From: Leptolinea sp. UBA5203
GTDB taxonomy: Bacteria > Chloroflexota > Anaerolineae > Anaerolineales > Anaerolineaceae
Assembly: GCA_002412765.1 (NCBI GenBank)
Contig: DHVR01000005.1
Location: 124,001-188,000 of the forward strand
Length of the DNA stretch: 64,000 nucleotides
Direction: 5' to 3'
The translations under genes and the position numbers were made by a program. Below, in pieces: positions 26,427-34,524 of the stretch (position 1 is the first letter of the stretch; each line of letters begins with the position of its first letter). The notes beneath the pieces are model-generated. The model was not told where the DNA came from. It saw only the letters and a list, made by a program, of their open reading frames with translations, and searched no databases.

Positions 26427-26867
26427 ATGGCTGGTTCAAAAGGAATTTGGAAAAGAGCATTCACCCTGGCACTCGCGGGTGGGTTAGCATTTTGGGCAAC
26501 CAACTTCGCCATTTCTCGGACTCCCATCGCAGCGGAATATAGGGCTGCACTTTCAATCTCATATTATCCAATGCTACTTGAGTCCTTGATAGGCGGCTTG
26601 ATCATAGGACTGTGTGTCAGTTATTGCCTGCTTCGTTTCTTTGATAAAATTCCAGGAAACGGTCCAATTCTAAAATCTGCATTTCTCAGCTTCATCATTC
26701 TGATCCTTGTAACATTTTTGATTGGTGGGCCATCAGCTTATTTTGAGACCAACGATATTTGGCGTTATTTTACAATTGGCACAAGTTTTAACATTATCCG
26801 GATTCTTGCCCTTGGAATTGTGGTTGGGTATCTATACAATGAACACATCAGTGAGGTGAGTAAATGA
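26427..26867 (+). CDS. Hypothetical four-helix membrane protein
   Basis: A 146-residue protein with about four transmembrane segments (ALAGGLAFWATNFAIS, MLLESLIGGLIIGLCVSYCLL, LSFIILILVTFLIGG, IRILALGIVVGYLY) and no domain I can name. The start at 26427 is supported by AAGGAG eight bases upstream; the longer frame from 26208 would fuse it to a DUF4386 tail remnant and is probably not used. The stop overlaps the next ATG by 4 bases, so it is coupled to the MDR oxidoreductase. Confidence 0.75.
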   Translation: MAGSKGIWKRAFTLALAGGLAFWATNFAISRTPIAAEYRAALSISYYPMLLESLIGGLIIGLCVSYCLLRFFDKIPGNGPILKSAFLSFIILILVTFLIGGPSAYFETNDIWRYFTIGTSFNIIRILALGIVVGYLYNEHISEVSK

Positions 26868-27811
26868 AAGCCATTGTGTGTACTAAATACGGACTACCGG
26901 AAGTCCTGCAAATCAAGGAAGTAGAAAAGCCTACTCCAAAAGATAATGAAGTACTGATAAAGATTCATACGTCAGCAGTGACAGTTTCGGACTGTATAGT
27001 TCGAAGTGGTAAAGTAAATATCTTGCTATGGATCCCCATGCGCATATTTATCGGTTTCAAAAGACCAAGAAAACCTGTACTAGGTTTAGAGTTAGCCGGA
27101 GAAATTGAAGCAATAGGCAAAGATGTAAAACGATTTAAAAAAGGTGACCAGATTTTTGCATCTACCGGCAAGCATTTTGGTGCTTATGCCGAGTACGCTT
27201 GTCTGCCTGAAGACGGAGTGTGCATGCCACAAGACAGTATTATGGCATTAAAACCGTCCAATGTAACCTATGAGGAAGCCGCTGCTGTTCCTTCCCGAGG
27301 AACTTTAGCATTGTATTTTCTCAAGAAAGGAAATATCCTGAAAGGACAAAAAGTTCTCATCTATGGAGCTTCTGGAGGGGTAGGTACTTTTGCGGTACAG
27401 CTTGCCAGGCACTTTGGGGCGGAAGTTACCGGGGTATGCAGTACTACAAATTTAGAATTGGTAAAATCTCTGGGAGCCGATACGGTAGTTGATTACACAA
27501 AAGAGGATTTTACGAATAGAGGAGAATCTTATGATTTTATCTTTGATGCCGTTGGAAAAAGATATAGCTCAAAACTACAGTACAAAAAAGCGCTAACTCC
27601 GACCGGGAAATTCATATCAGTCGATGAGGGGACACCAAAGTTATATCTGGAAGATTTATTCTTAATCAAGGAGTTGGTTGAAGCGGGAAAGATAAAACCG
27701 GTCATTGATAGAGTCTATCCGTTGGAACAAATCGTCGAGGCGCACAGGTATGTCGAAAAAGGACACAAAAAGGGAAATGTCGTCATCACGGTGGAACATA
27801 GTAACAAATGA
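26864..27811 (+). CDS. NAD(P)-dependent zinc-independent MDR oxidoreductase (quinone reductase-like)
   Basis: Medium-chain dehydrogenase/reductase of 315 residues, the size of zinc-free quinone/alkenal reductases. The GroES-like N-terminal domain spans about residues 1-120 (EVLIKIHTSAVTVSDCIVRSGKV, PVLGLELAGEIEAIGKDVKRFKKGDQI). The Rossmann domain has GASGGVGTFAVQLARHFGAEVTGVCST for NADPH and GADTVVDYTKEDF. The usual catalytic zinc Cys/His pair is not present. The C terminus KGHKKGNVVITVEH is a family hallmark. It begins inside the preceding gene's stop (ATGA). The substrate cannot be deduced; detoxification of quinones or unsaturated carbonyls is the common role. Confidence 0.87.
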   Translation: MKAIVCTKYGLPEVLQIKEVEKPTPKDNEVLIKIHTSAVTVSDCIVRSGKVNILLWIPMRIFIGFKRPRKPVLGLELAGEIEAIGKDVKRFKKGDQIFASTGKHFGAYAEYACLPEDGVCMPQDSIMALKPSNVTYEEAAAVPSRGTLALYFLKKGNILKGQKVLIYGASGGVGTFAVQLARHFGAEVTGVCSTTNLELVKSLGADTVVDYTKEDFTNRGESYDFIFDAVGKRYSSKLQYKKALTPTGKFISVDEGTPKLYLEDLFLIKELVEAGKIKPVIDRVYPLEQIVEAHRYVEKGHKKGNVVITVEHSNK

Positions 27812-27924
27812 CGATCTTTATTCATTCACTGCATTTTTCCATTGAACTGCACCCTTTGTGCAGTTTAATGGAACACATGGGGCGCATTGCCTTATAAATG
27901 TATTAGAGAGAGAACGTAAAAGCA

Positions 27925-28539
27925 ATGACTGATCGAAGCAAAACCGCATTGATTTTAGGTATGACCTCATTAATTATGCTCAGCCCGCTGGCGATGAGTC
28001 TTTTTTGGCATCCGATCCCCCTTTTTCAAGATCTCGGCTTCGAGAGGGGATCAATGGCTCCTCCATTGGCCTGGATACTCGCCACGATCACAGCAATCGC
28101 CTATGGTTTATATACAATGAAAGCCATCCCTTTTGTTGCAAACATGCAGCGTGAGATCTCCCTATTTAAACTTCTGGGGATCCTCTCGGTGGTAATCGGC
28201 GGAATTGTTGAAGAAGTTTTCTTCCGTCGTTGGCTCATGGATATGCTGATGGCAAGAAGTGTAGGTCTCATCCTCCAGGTCATCATTTCCGGTGTCGCAT
28301 TTGGGCTGGTACATGCCAGTTGGACACTCCTCGCGAAGCGCAACTTCAAGGCTACGCTTCCGGCGATCCTAGCGACGTCAATTCTAGGGATCTTTCTGGC
28401 TATCATTTATCTCGCGGGTGGGCGCAATTTGGGACCGTGTATATTTACCCACGTACTGATCAATATTGTTATTGAACCGTGGCTGATGTTGTCTGCGGTA
28501 TCGGGGAAATGGCGCAAATCTGGCACCGACGCCAGATAG
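27925..28539 (+). CDS. CPBP family intramembrane glutamic metallopeptidase
   Basis: Membrane protein of 204 residues with about six helices and the ABI/CPBP (Rce1-like) motifs: GGIVEEVFFRRW (EE-x3-R, near residue 95), GVAFGLVHASW (F-x3-H, near 130) and CIFTHVLINIV (H near 175). In this family these residues form the catalytic centre that cleaves peptides within the membrane, for example bacteriocin-like peptides or anti-sigma factors. AGAGAGAACG precedes the start at modest distance. It is separated by about 110 bases from the MDR gene and stands alone. No partner peptide gene is visible nearby, so its substrate is open. Confidence 0.85.
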   Translation: MTDRSKTALILGMTSLIMLSPLAMSLFWHPIPLFQDLGFERGSMAPPLAWILATITAIAYGLYTMKAIPFVANMQREISLFKLLGILSVVIGGIVEEVFFRRWLMDMLMARSVGLILQVIISGVAFGLVHASWTLLAKRNFKATLPAILATSILGIFLAIIYLAGGRNLGPCIFTHVLINIVIEPWLMLSAVSGKWRKSGTDAR

Positions 28540-28757
28540 CGGTTCCGCATTCCATTCTTGCTCCAAAATGAGGGTGTGAGAATGCACAAAAACTGGACCG
28601 GCCAGGAGGACCCCTACCGCAGTATGGTTGACTACCCAACGCCAGGATTGATTCTCTAAATAATCATTGGAAACCGGAACATATTTGATTCTTCATCGTC
28701 TGTGTGAACTGGTGCAAGAAAAATATCTCCATAAACCACCAAGACTGGTGACTCTCT
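28540..28757. other. Intergenic region upstream of the DUF333 lipoprotein
   Basis: About 220 bases without a supportable gene. A 65-codon frame crossing into the lipoprotein in another frame (28667-28864) has no coding character. No clear promoter was found. Confidence 0.4.
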
Positions 28758-29378
28758 CTGAACAAAAGAAAGAAGGGAAAAATAATAAGGATCTTTACAT
28801 TCACAATAGTTCTCATGACACTGACGGCTTGTACGTCACTTCGGGTCCAGACATCCAACCCTGACCCGACGGAAATATCCCAGGTAAATATGCCCAATCC
28901 TGCCTTGGTCTATTGCGAGCAGAACGGCAACACTCTCGAAATTCGCACTGCTGACGATGGCAGCCAATCCGGGGTATGTGTATTTCCTGATGGCAGCACC
29001 TGTGACGAGTGGGCGTATTTTCGGGGAGAGTGTGGCGTAGCAGCTATTGTAACCCCCGAGCTTATCGCAGCTGCTGATGAAACCGCAAATACCAGTGGTG
29101 GCTATATGCCACCTGGTACTTCAGAGGCGATATCTGATTGGCGGGGCGTCATTAAGAGTATACCACCCGGCTCACAATATGATGATTATTTTGAAAGACA
29201 GGATCTCGGTGGATCAATTTACTTTGGGATTGATTCCTTGGGCCCGGAGGTAGAAGCTCAGATCCAAGCTCTACGCGACAGCTGTAAGTTCGTGCATCTT
29301 TATGGAACATTGTTCAGTAACGTCCCTGACTACAACGGTTCACAAGTCCAGATTGATCGGATTGAGATTGAAGAGTAA
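28758..29378 (+). CDS. DUF333 (putative hemolysin) lipoprotein; probable non-ATG start
   Basis: Lipoprotein with a DUF333 domain: NPALVYCEQNGNTLEIRTADDGSQSGVCVFPDGSTCDEWAYFRGEC. The only ATG (28815) lies five codons before the lipid-attachment Cys (LTAC) and cannot give a working signal peptide. The frame upstream reads NKRKKGKIIRIFTFTIVLMTLTAC, a textbook lipoprotein signal, open back to a TGA at 28749-28751. CTG at 28758 with GGTGA upstream, or an ATA at 28782 or 28785, are the only start candidates. DUF333 often pairs with META domains and protease inhibitors; the C-terminal 90 residues here are unassigned. Function unknown. Confidence 0.75.
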   Translation: MNKRKKGKIIRIFTFTIVLMTLTACTSLRVQTSNPDPTEISQVNMPNPALVYCEQNGNTLEIRTADDGSQSGVCVFPDGSTCDEWAYFRGECGVAAIVTPELIAAADETANTSGGYMPPGTSEAISDWRGVIKSIPPGSQYDDYFERQDLGGSIYFGIDSLGPEVEAQIQALRDSCKFVHLYGTLFSNVPDYNGSQVQIDRIEIEE

Positions 29379-29981
29379 ATAACACTTGATACAACTATAA
29401 GGACACCAATAACTGAAGTGGTTAATCCATACACAGATCGTACCGAAGAGAAGATTCGAATCAATGACCACAAGGTTATGAGAGGTTTTCCTGGTTTCGG
29501 AACGTTTTTCACTCAGGCCCCGCATTTTAGCCTAGCCTGAGGGACGCCATTCTGACAAAGCCGGAGGATCTTTGGTTACGAGTTTTTAGTCGTATGATAG
29601 CGATTTTTGGTTACAGGGTCAAGTAGTTTTTTTTTCTTGACCCGGAGGACGATGGTTGAGTTTTGATGAATGAACATCCTATTTTCTTAAAAAACTTTTA
29701 TGGATTAGAAAAACCACCTGACATTCGTGGCAGTTTGGTTCTGTCAAAGTCTGAGGGATGAGGGTATGCGAGCAGATGCAAAACGTCTTTGAAGAGAAAG
29801 GTTTAGTGTAGTTTGTCACTCTTACTTGGTGTTGTGACGAATTTTGAAGATTGGTTAAAGTCTTTAACTTTAATCTCCTGTTGATATTTCTTAATGGATT
29901 TATTCCGCCATATGTCAGCGGTATTATTTAATTGTAATGAACAAGAGAAATGACTTGTGTGATGCTTACATTTTCTCTATG
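29379..29981. other. 600-bp non-coding stretch with one inverted repeat
   Basis: No gene is supported in either direction. GGGTCAAG (29616-29623) and CTTGACCC (29636-29643) form an 8-bp stem around a T-rich 12-base loop. The T-run is in the loop, not after the stem, so it is not a normal intrinsic terminator. The region separates the plus-strand membrane cluster from the minus-strand PadR operon. Confidence 0.5.
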
Positions 29982-30251
29982 TTATTCTTTCTCGATTTCC
30001 TCTAGTTGATCCAATCTGATTTGGATGGATTCGAGTCGATTTTTCAGCAAGGCTTCTTGTTGCTTTAGTGAATTCGTCTCATTGGTTGAAGTAGGATTTG
30101 CCTCCGTAAATCCCAAATTTCGTCCAATGCCTCGGCCAAAGCCTGCCCGACCGCGGCCCAACCCCCTGCCTGCTGGTCCACCACCACAGAGTCCCATGCC
30201 TCTGCCCATTGGGCCGGTTCCCATAGGTCCTGTTCTGTCCATTCCTGGCAT
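29982..30251 (-). CDS. DUF5320 Gly/Met/Arg-rich small protein
   Basis: An 89-residue protein in two parts. Residues 1-48 are low complexity (MPGMDRTGPMGTGPMGRGMG, then GLGRGRAGFGRGIGRN), the DUF5320 pattern. Residues 55-89 form a predicted coiled coil (QQEALLKNRLESIQIRLDQLEEIEKE). Such proteins are common beside ORP/DIM and MinD-type ATPase genes in anaerobes; function is unknown, and RNA or metal-centre binding have been guessed. GGAGAG precedes the start. It is the last gene of the PadR operon on the minus strand. Confidence 0.82.
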   Translation of the reverse strand: MPGMDRTGPMGTGPMGRGMGLCGGGPAGRGLGRGRAGFGRGIGRNLGFTEANPTSTNETNSLKQQEALLKNRLESIQIRLDQLEEIEKE

Positions 30252-30282
30252 ATTATCTCTCCTTTTTTGTGTTAATTAATTT

Positions 30283-30480
30283 CTAGAAACGATTGACGCG
30301 TCTGCGTCTGATGAACTTTTCCAGAGGTGCCTTCCAAAAATGGACACCCCATTGGAAGGGTCTCTTACTTCCTGCGGTTGAGGCTTGATCCAAGTCTGAA
30401 CGGATTGGATTGCAATTCCCTAATCCTCGACCACTGCGAGGACCATGACCCATGGGGCCGGTTCTATCTTTTGCGGGCAT
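30283..30480 (-). CDS. Short DUF5320-like protein
   Basis: A 65-residue protein beginning MPAKDRTGPMGHGPRSGRGLGNC, the same opening as its downstream neighbour but lacking the long Gly-rich run and the coiled coil. It ends in a basic tail (FIRRRRVNRF). The start at 30480 is fixed by AAGGAG placed inside the last codons of padR; only one base separates the padR stop from this ATG, so the two are co-translated. The longer open frame upstream of 30480 overlaps padR and is not used. It may be a shortened relative of the DUF5320 protein. Confidence 0.75.
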   Translation of the reverse strand: MPAKDRTGPMGHGPRSGRGLGNCNPIRSDLDQASTAGSKRPFQWGVHFWKAPLEKFIRRRRVNRF

Positions 30481-30481
30481 T

Positions 30482-30871
30482 TCAAACTCCTTTTGGCTCA
30501 TTCTTTTTTTGCAGCAGGTCAATGATGTTTTGAATCTTATCCAGTTCCTGCTGCCAATTGTATAACGCACTCTTGCCTTGGGTGGTTAAACAATAGATTC
30601 TTCTGGGCGGGCCTTGCGTCTGATTGGTTTCCCAAGCAGATTCAATCCATCCCAATCCTTCCAATTCTCGCAATGTTCGGTAAACCACACTGGGATGCAA
30701 TGTACCCATCCCCAGGTTGCCTAAATCAGCCAGGAGGGTATACCCATGTCGTGGTTGTTCATTAAGTAAATAGAGCAAAGCGGGTTCCAGCATGGATATG
30801 GCCAATGGAGAATGGCGGATTTCATTGGTTGGATTATGACCCATTGCCCAACCTCTGTGATGTCTTGGCAT
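30482..30871 (-). CDS. PadR-family transcriptional regulator
   Basis: A 129-residue winged-helix regulator: ALLYLLNEQPRHGYTLLADL, then the recognition region LHPSVVYRTLRELEGLGWIESAWE and the beta-wing PPRRIYCLTTQGKSAL, ending in a dimerisation helix. ATG 30871 is preferred because AGGAGG lies eight bases upstream; the frame could extend to 30907. It heads an operon with two DUF5320 genes and is divergent from the OsmC/XRE-DIM operon, so it may control both from the shared 190-bp region. The inducer is unknown. Confidence 0.87.
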   Translation of the reverse strand: MPRHHRGWAMGHNPTNEIRHSPLAISMLEPALLYLLNEQPRHGYTLLADLGNLGMGTLHPSVVYRTLRELEGLGWIESAWETNQTQGPPRRIYCLTTQGKSALYNWQQELDKIQNIIDLLQKKNEPKGV

Positions 30872-31004
30872 GTCCTTTACCTCCTGACAAGTCTCAATAT
30901 TTAGCATACATGGCTACTCTCTATATGTCAATAGTCAAATAAAGAATATTATCTTTAAATACTTTCCAATTTTGAAATCATCTAGTTATTATGGTACGAA
31001 TACA

Positions 31005-31032
31005 TTGTCAAATCCTTATTTAGTACTATAAT
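31005..31032 (+). promoter_or_regulatory. Promoter of the OsmC/XRE-DIM operon
   Basis: TTGTCA at 31005-31010 and TATAAT at 31027-31032 with a 16-base spacer, 33 bases before the ATG of osmC-like; AAGGAG at 31048-31053 is the ribosome binding site. The -10 lies within an inverted repeat TACTA...TAGTA (31024-31039), a possible operator for the PadR or XRE regulator next to it. Confidence 0.65.
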
Positions 31033-31064
31033 ATTAGTATAAAAATTAAGGAGATATAAAAATT

Positions 31065-31499
31065 ATGGCAAACAAACTTGTTAGCATTGATGCAGTTCAA
31101 ATCGACGGTTTCAAAATTGAAGCCAAATCACGACAACACAGTTCTTTTATTGACCAACCCCCTGCGGGTGGTGGAACAGATTCGGGGCCAACTCCCCTGG
31201 AATATTTGTTCATCTCATTAGCCAGTTGCATTATTACCATTGGGCACATCATCGCAAAACAACGTCAATTGCCCGTGCGCAAAATAGAAGTTCATGTTGA
31301 AGGGAACGTAAATCCTGATATTTTCATGGGGAAAAGCACAGAAGACCGAGCTGGCTTTTCGGCCATTCGTGTGATTACCAAAATTGATGCGGACATGAGT
31401 CAGGAAGAAAAAGAAGCCTTTCTGAAGGATGTGGATGCGCGCTGTCCTATCTCTGATAACATTCACAACCTAACCCCCATTGAATTTGTTGTAGAGTAA
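31065..31499 (+). CDS. OsmC/Ohr family protein
   Basis: A 144-residue OsmC-fold protein that reduces organic or fatty-acid hydroperoxides with two redox cysteines. The first appears in LFISLASCIITIGHIIAKQ (near residue 58), the second in DVDARCPISDNIH (near 127), the usual positions. The Arg/Glu that activate the first Cys are not securely identifiable. A strong promoter and AAGGAG precede it. It is followed after 4 bases by the XRE-cupin-DIM gene, so peroxide or redox stress could be the signal for the whole region. Confidence 0.88.
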   Translation: MANKLVSIDAVQIDGFKIEAKSRQHSSFIDQPPAGGGTDSGPTPLEYLFISLASCIITIGHIIAKQRQLPVRKIEVHVEGNVNPDIFMGKSTEDRAGFSAIRVITKIDADMSQEEKEAFLKDVDARCPISDNIHNLTPIEFVVE

Positions 31500-31503
31500 A
31501 AAT

Positions 31504-32553
31504 ATGGAAAAAACCGCTATTGAATCAGCCAACCTAAAGAACCTTACTCCTGCTGAAGTATTGGTTGGACGAAAACTTCGGGAAATCCGTACAAGGCAAG
31601 GATATTCTCTGCGAGTTTTGGCTGATCGCAGTGGTTTAAATGTTAACACCCTCAGTTTGGTTGAAAATGGCAAGTCATCTCCCTCAGTCAGTACACTACA
31701 ACAATTAGCGCAGGCTTTGGATGTATCCATATCGACATTTTTTGAGTCAGAATTGATTGAGAATCGGGTTGTTTTTACGCCTGTAAATCAACGTCCTCAG
31801 GCTGAGTTTGGCAGTACGACAATGCAGAATTTGGGTAAGAATTTGGCAGGCAATATTGTGCAGCCATTTGTTATCACTTTGGAACCGGGGATGGGCAGTG
31901 GAGATAAAATGATTGTCCACACAGGACATGAGTTTGTCTTTTGCCTAACCGGAAGCATTCATTATCGTATCGAACAAAGTGATTATTTTTTAACGACAGG
32001 TGACAGCCTGCTCTTTGAAGCCCATTTGCCTCATTGTTGGGAAAATAAAAGTGATGAATCCTCTCAAGTTCTTCTTATCCTTTACCCATCTGACGGGCGT
32101 GAAGAAATTGGAGGGAGACATTTTTCACCAGAAATTATGAAAAAGGAAATTAATATGAAAATCGCAGCAATTACAGACGATGGTAAAACCATCAGCCAAC
32201 ATTTTGGCCGTGCACCGTATTATTTAGTATTAACCATTGAAGAGGGGAAAATTGTTAATCGTGAAACGCGCAATAAGATGGGCCATTCTCAATTTGAACT
32301 CCTTGCCCACGCAGAGGAATCCCATGGGGCAGGTCATGGCATGGATTCATCATCTCATAACAAACATGTCAGCATGGCAGAGACTATTGCGGATTGCCAA
32401 GCGCTGTTATGTGGTGGTATGGGCAGGGGAGCCTATGAGAGTATGCGGAAACTGAATATTCAGCCTGTTGTTACAGACCTGAGCGATATTGATTCTGCTG
32501 TTCAAGCCTACATCGATGGAAAACTGGTTGATCATATCGAATTATTGCATTAA
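31504..32553 (+). CDS. XRE-cupin regulator fused to a DIM (NifX/ORP-like) domain
   Basis: A 349-residue three-domain protein. Residues about 20-75 are an XRE helix-turn-helix (LREIRTRQGYSLRVLADRSGLNVNTLSLVENGKSSPS). Residues about 115-205 are a cupin (HTGHEFVFCLTGSIHYRIE ... PHCWENKSDE). Residues 218-349 are a dinitrogenase iron-molybdenum cofactor (DIM) domain: MKIAAITDDGKTISQHFGRAPYYLV, ALLCGGMGRGAYESMRKLNIQPVV. A His/Ser-rich insert (HAEESHGAGHGMDSSSHNKH) sits inside the DIM part. XRE-cupin regulators are common and DIM proteins are common, but I do not know the fusion. A second start is possible at 32155 (AAAAAGGAAATTAATATG), which would make a free DIM protein from the same frame. Confidence 0.85.
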   Translation: MEKTAIESANLKNLTPAEVLVGRKLREIRTRQGYSLRVLADRSGLNVNTLSLVENGKSSPSVSTLQQLAQALDVSISTFFESELIENRVVFTPVNQRPQAEFGSTTMQNLGKNLAGNIVQPFVITLEPGMGSGDKMIVHTGHEFVFCLTGSIHYRIEQSDYFLTTGDSLLFEAHLPHCWENKSDESSQVLLILYPSDGREEIGGRHFSPEIMKKEINMKIAAITDDGKTISQHFGRAPYYLVLTIEEGKIVNRETRNKMGHSQFELLAHAEESHGAGHGMDSSSHNKHVSMAETIADCQALLCGGMGRGAYESMRKLNIQPVVTDLSDIDSAVQAYIDGKLVDHIELLH

Positions 32554-32659
32554 TAAAGTGCATAAATGATCAAGGAGGCGGCAATAAGGTAATAGGTTCA
32601 TCGAGATACCGAAAAATGATTTTGTTAAGCAATAGGCAATGATTCATGAGGAGGTTGGA

Positions 32660-32980
32660 ATGACAGCATTTACACTTACCCCTGCAGGGAAAGGGATTAT
32701 GCGTTGTAGACATACCGGAGCTTTCTTACCTGAAGATGTTCAGTCTTTAGAAAAATTTCTTGAAGATTACAATGGAAAGTTACTGGTTGACCTTACCGAA
32801 ACCACAGTGGAAGATTGCATGCGAAACATTAAGAATTTTCGGCCAATGATGCCTACAACGGCAATATTTGGTGCTCCGATAGGGCAACAAATATTGGATC
32901 TGCCGCAAAGTTACTATGAAAAAGAAGTTCGCTATTTTGAAAGTGAAGCAGAGGCGATATCCTGGTTACGAGAACAATAA
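32660..32980 (+). CDS. Small SpoIIAA/STAS-like protein
   Basis: A 106-residue protein with FTLTPAGKGIMRCRHTGAFLPEDVQSLEKFLEDYNGKLLVDLTET and a final FESEAEAISWLREQ, the layout of SpoIIAA-like (STAS/SEC14-related) proteins, which bind lipophilic ligands or act in phosphorylation-linked regulation. The phosphorylatable Ser of true SpoIIAA is not evident. ATG 32660 is fixed by GAGGAGG at 32649-32654; a frame from 32639 is not used. It lies between the XRE-DIM gene and the DsbD-like gene, with about 100 bases on both sides. The assignment is moderate. Confidence 0.65.
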   Translation: MTAFTLTPAGKGIMRCRHTGAFLPEDVQSLEKFLEDYNGKLLVDLTETTVEDCMRNIKNFRPMMPTTAIFGAPIGQQILDLPQSYYEKEVRYFESEAEAISWLREQ

Positions 32981-33076
32981 ATCCGTCATTAGGGAATGTT
33001 CTACCGCTAACGTATTAAAAATAATAAACCCATTTCTCTTCAATAAGCTTGAATGGGAAATGGGTAAGGGTTTGTG

Positions 33077-34510
33077 ATGAACAAAATGATGAAATCTTTG
33101 ATGCAGGTTGTCCGTCTATTTTTGTTGTTGCTAGGTTTCAGTCTCGTTTTTTCTACTGGCGTCCAGGCTCAAACACCAACACCCAATCATCCTGTGCCAA
33201 TTTATTTTTTTTGGGGGGATGGTTGTCCACACTGCGCTGCAGCAAAGCCATATCTTGAGAGTTTGCAAACACGTTTTCCAGAAGTAACGTTATTCTCTTA
33301 TGAAGTCTACTATGATGAAGGAAATCAGCAAATTTATATGCAAATGGCAGATAAATTTGAATTGGAGCAATTAGCCGTACCCGCGTTGTTTATTGGTCCA
33401 TACGATGTTTTAGGCTATTCAGAAGCGCTGCAATCCGATATCGAAACGATGGTGACGTATTGTATCCTAAATGGCTGTGAGGATGCCGCAGAAGGCGTCT
33501 TGATCGGTTCAGGAAATCAGGTTGCTATTCAATCCCAAAGCACGCTAACCCCAACACCTGATTTGCTTTCCACTGAAACCCCCTTTGTTCAACTGTCCGA
33601 GGATGTTTCTGCAGAATCCCAAGTTCCCATGTTGGGTGGGCAAAGCCTTGAACTTCCTTGGATTGGAAAAATTGATTTGGCCAAGCACTCCGTCATTCTC
33701 TCGACGATTCTGATAGCCTTTGTCGATGGGTTTAATCCTTGCTCCCTTTGGGTGCTTTCCATGCTCCTGGCCGTGACGCTTCATACCGGGTCGCGAAAAA
33801 AAATGCTGCTCATCGGCCTGGTATTTGTATCGGTTACCGCATTCATCTACGCTCTTTTTATTGCAGGTTTATTCAGTGTACTAAAAATCGCCAGTTTCAT
33901 CGGCTGGATACAAGGACTGGTTGCTATGATCGCGCTGTTTTTTGGGATCATCAACATCAAAGATTATTTCTGGTACAAAGAGGGCATCTCCTTTACGGTT
34001 TCGGATGATAAAAAACCGGGCATCTATAAAATGATGCGCCGGGTAACTGACGCCAGCCAATCAATTGGGGGATTGATTGGTGCTACTGTGGTGTTGGCTG
34101 CTGGGGTATCTTTGGTGGAATTTTCCTGTACTGCGGGGCTCCCGGTTTTGTGGACGAATTTGCTGACCACGCAAGCTGTCGAACCTGCACAATTTATTTT
34201 GCTCTTAATTCTGTATATGCTGATTTACCAATTGGATGAACTGGTAATTTTCTTCTCGGCTGTAATTACGTTAAAAGCCACCCGTTTAGAGGAAAAAAAC
34301 GGACGGGTGTTAAAACTCATGGGAGGGATGCTCATGGCCTCGCTCTCAGCGGTAATGATCTTTAACCCAGCGCTGATGAATTCACTGGTCAATTCAATTC
34401 TGATTTTTGCTGCCGCATTTTTGGCGACTCTATTGATTCTTTTGATTCATCGGGTAATTTTGCCACACCTTGGCATTCGCTTGGGCACTGAATTTAAGGA
34501 TGTTGATTAG
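33077..34510 (+). CDS. DsbD-like protein: exported thioredoxin domain plus CcdA-type membrane domain
   Basis: Two-domain electron conduit. A signal peptide is followed by a thioredoxin-like domain with FWGDGCPHCAAAKPYL (CPHC) at about residues 50-65. A Thr/Pro linker then leads to a CcdA-type membrane domain with about seven helices. The two membrane cysteines sit in DGFNPCSLWVL and VEFSCTAGLPVLW, as in CcdA/DsbD proteins that pass reducing equivalents from cytoplasmic thioredoxin to the outside. ATG 33077 has AAGGG upstream. A paralogue is at 45862-47415 (minus) and the C-terminal end of a third copy at about 43915-44070. Placed in an ORP-like operon, it could supply electrons to extracytoplasmic thiols or metal sites. 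Confidence 0.87.
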   Translation: MNKMMKSLMQVVRLFLLLLGFSLVFSTGVQAQTPTPNHPVPIYFFWGDGCPHCAAAKPYLESLQTRFPEVTLFSYEVYYDEGNQQIYMQMADKFELEQLAVPALFIGPYDVLGYSEALQSDIETMVTYCILNGCEDAAEGVLIGSGNQVAIQSQSTLTPTPDLLSTETPFVQLSEDVSAESQVPMLGGQSLELPWIGKIDLAKHSVILSTILIAFVDGFNPCSLWVLSMLLAVTLHTGSRKKMLLIGLVFVSVTAFIYALFIAGLFSVLKIASFIGWIQGLVAMIALFFGIINIKDYFWYKEGISFTVSDDKKPGIYKMMRRVTDASQSIGGLIGATVVLAAGVSLVEFSCTAGLPVLWTNLLTTQAVEPAQFILLLILYMLIYQLDELVIFFSAVITLKATRLEEKNGRVLKLMGGMLMASLSAVMIFNPALMNSLVNSILIFAAAFLATLLILLIHRVILPHLGIRLGTEFKDVD

Positions 34511-34524
34511 AAAAAGGAAACCCT

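Noticed and set aside
29616..29643. GGGTCAAG/CTTGACCC hairpin as terminator
   Set aside because: The T-run lies in the loop and nothing terminates naturally there; it may be chance, so it is only noted in the intergenic entry.
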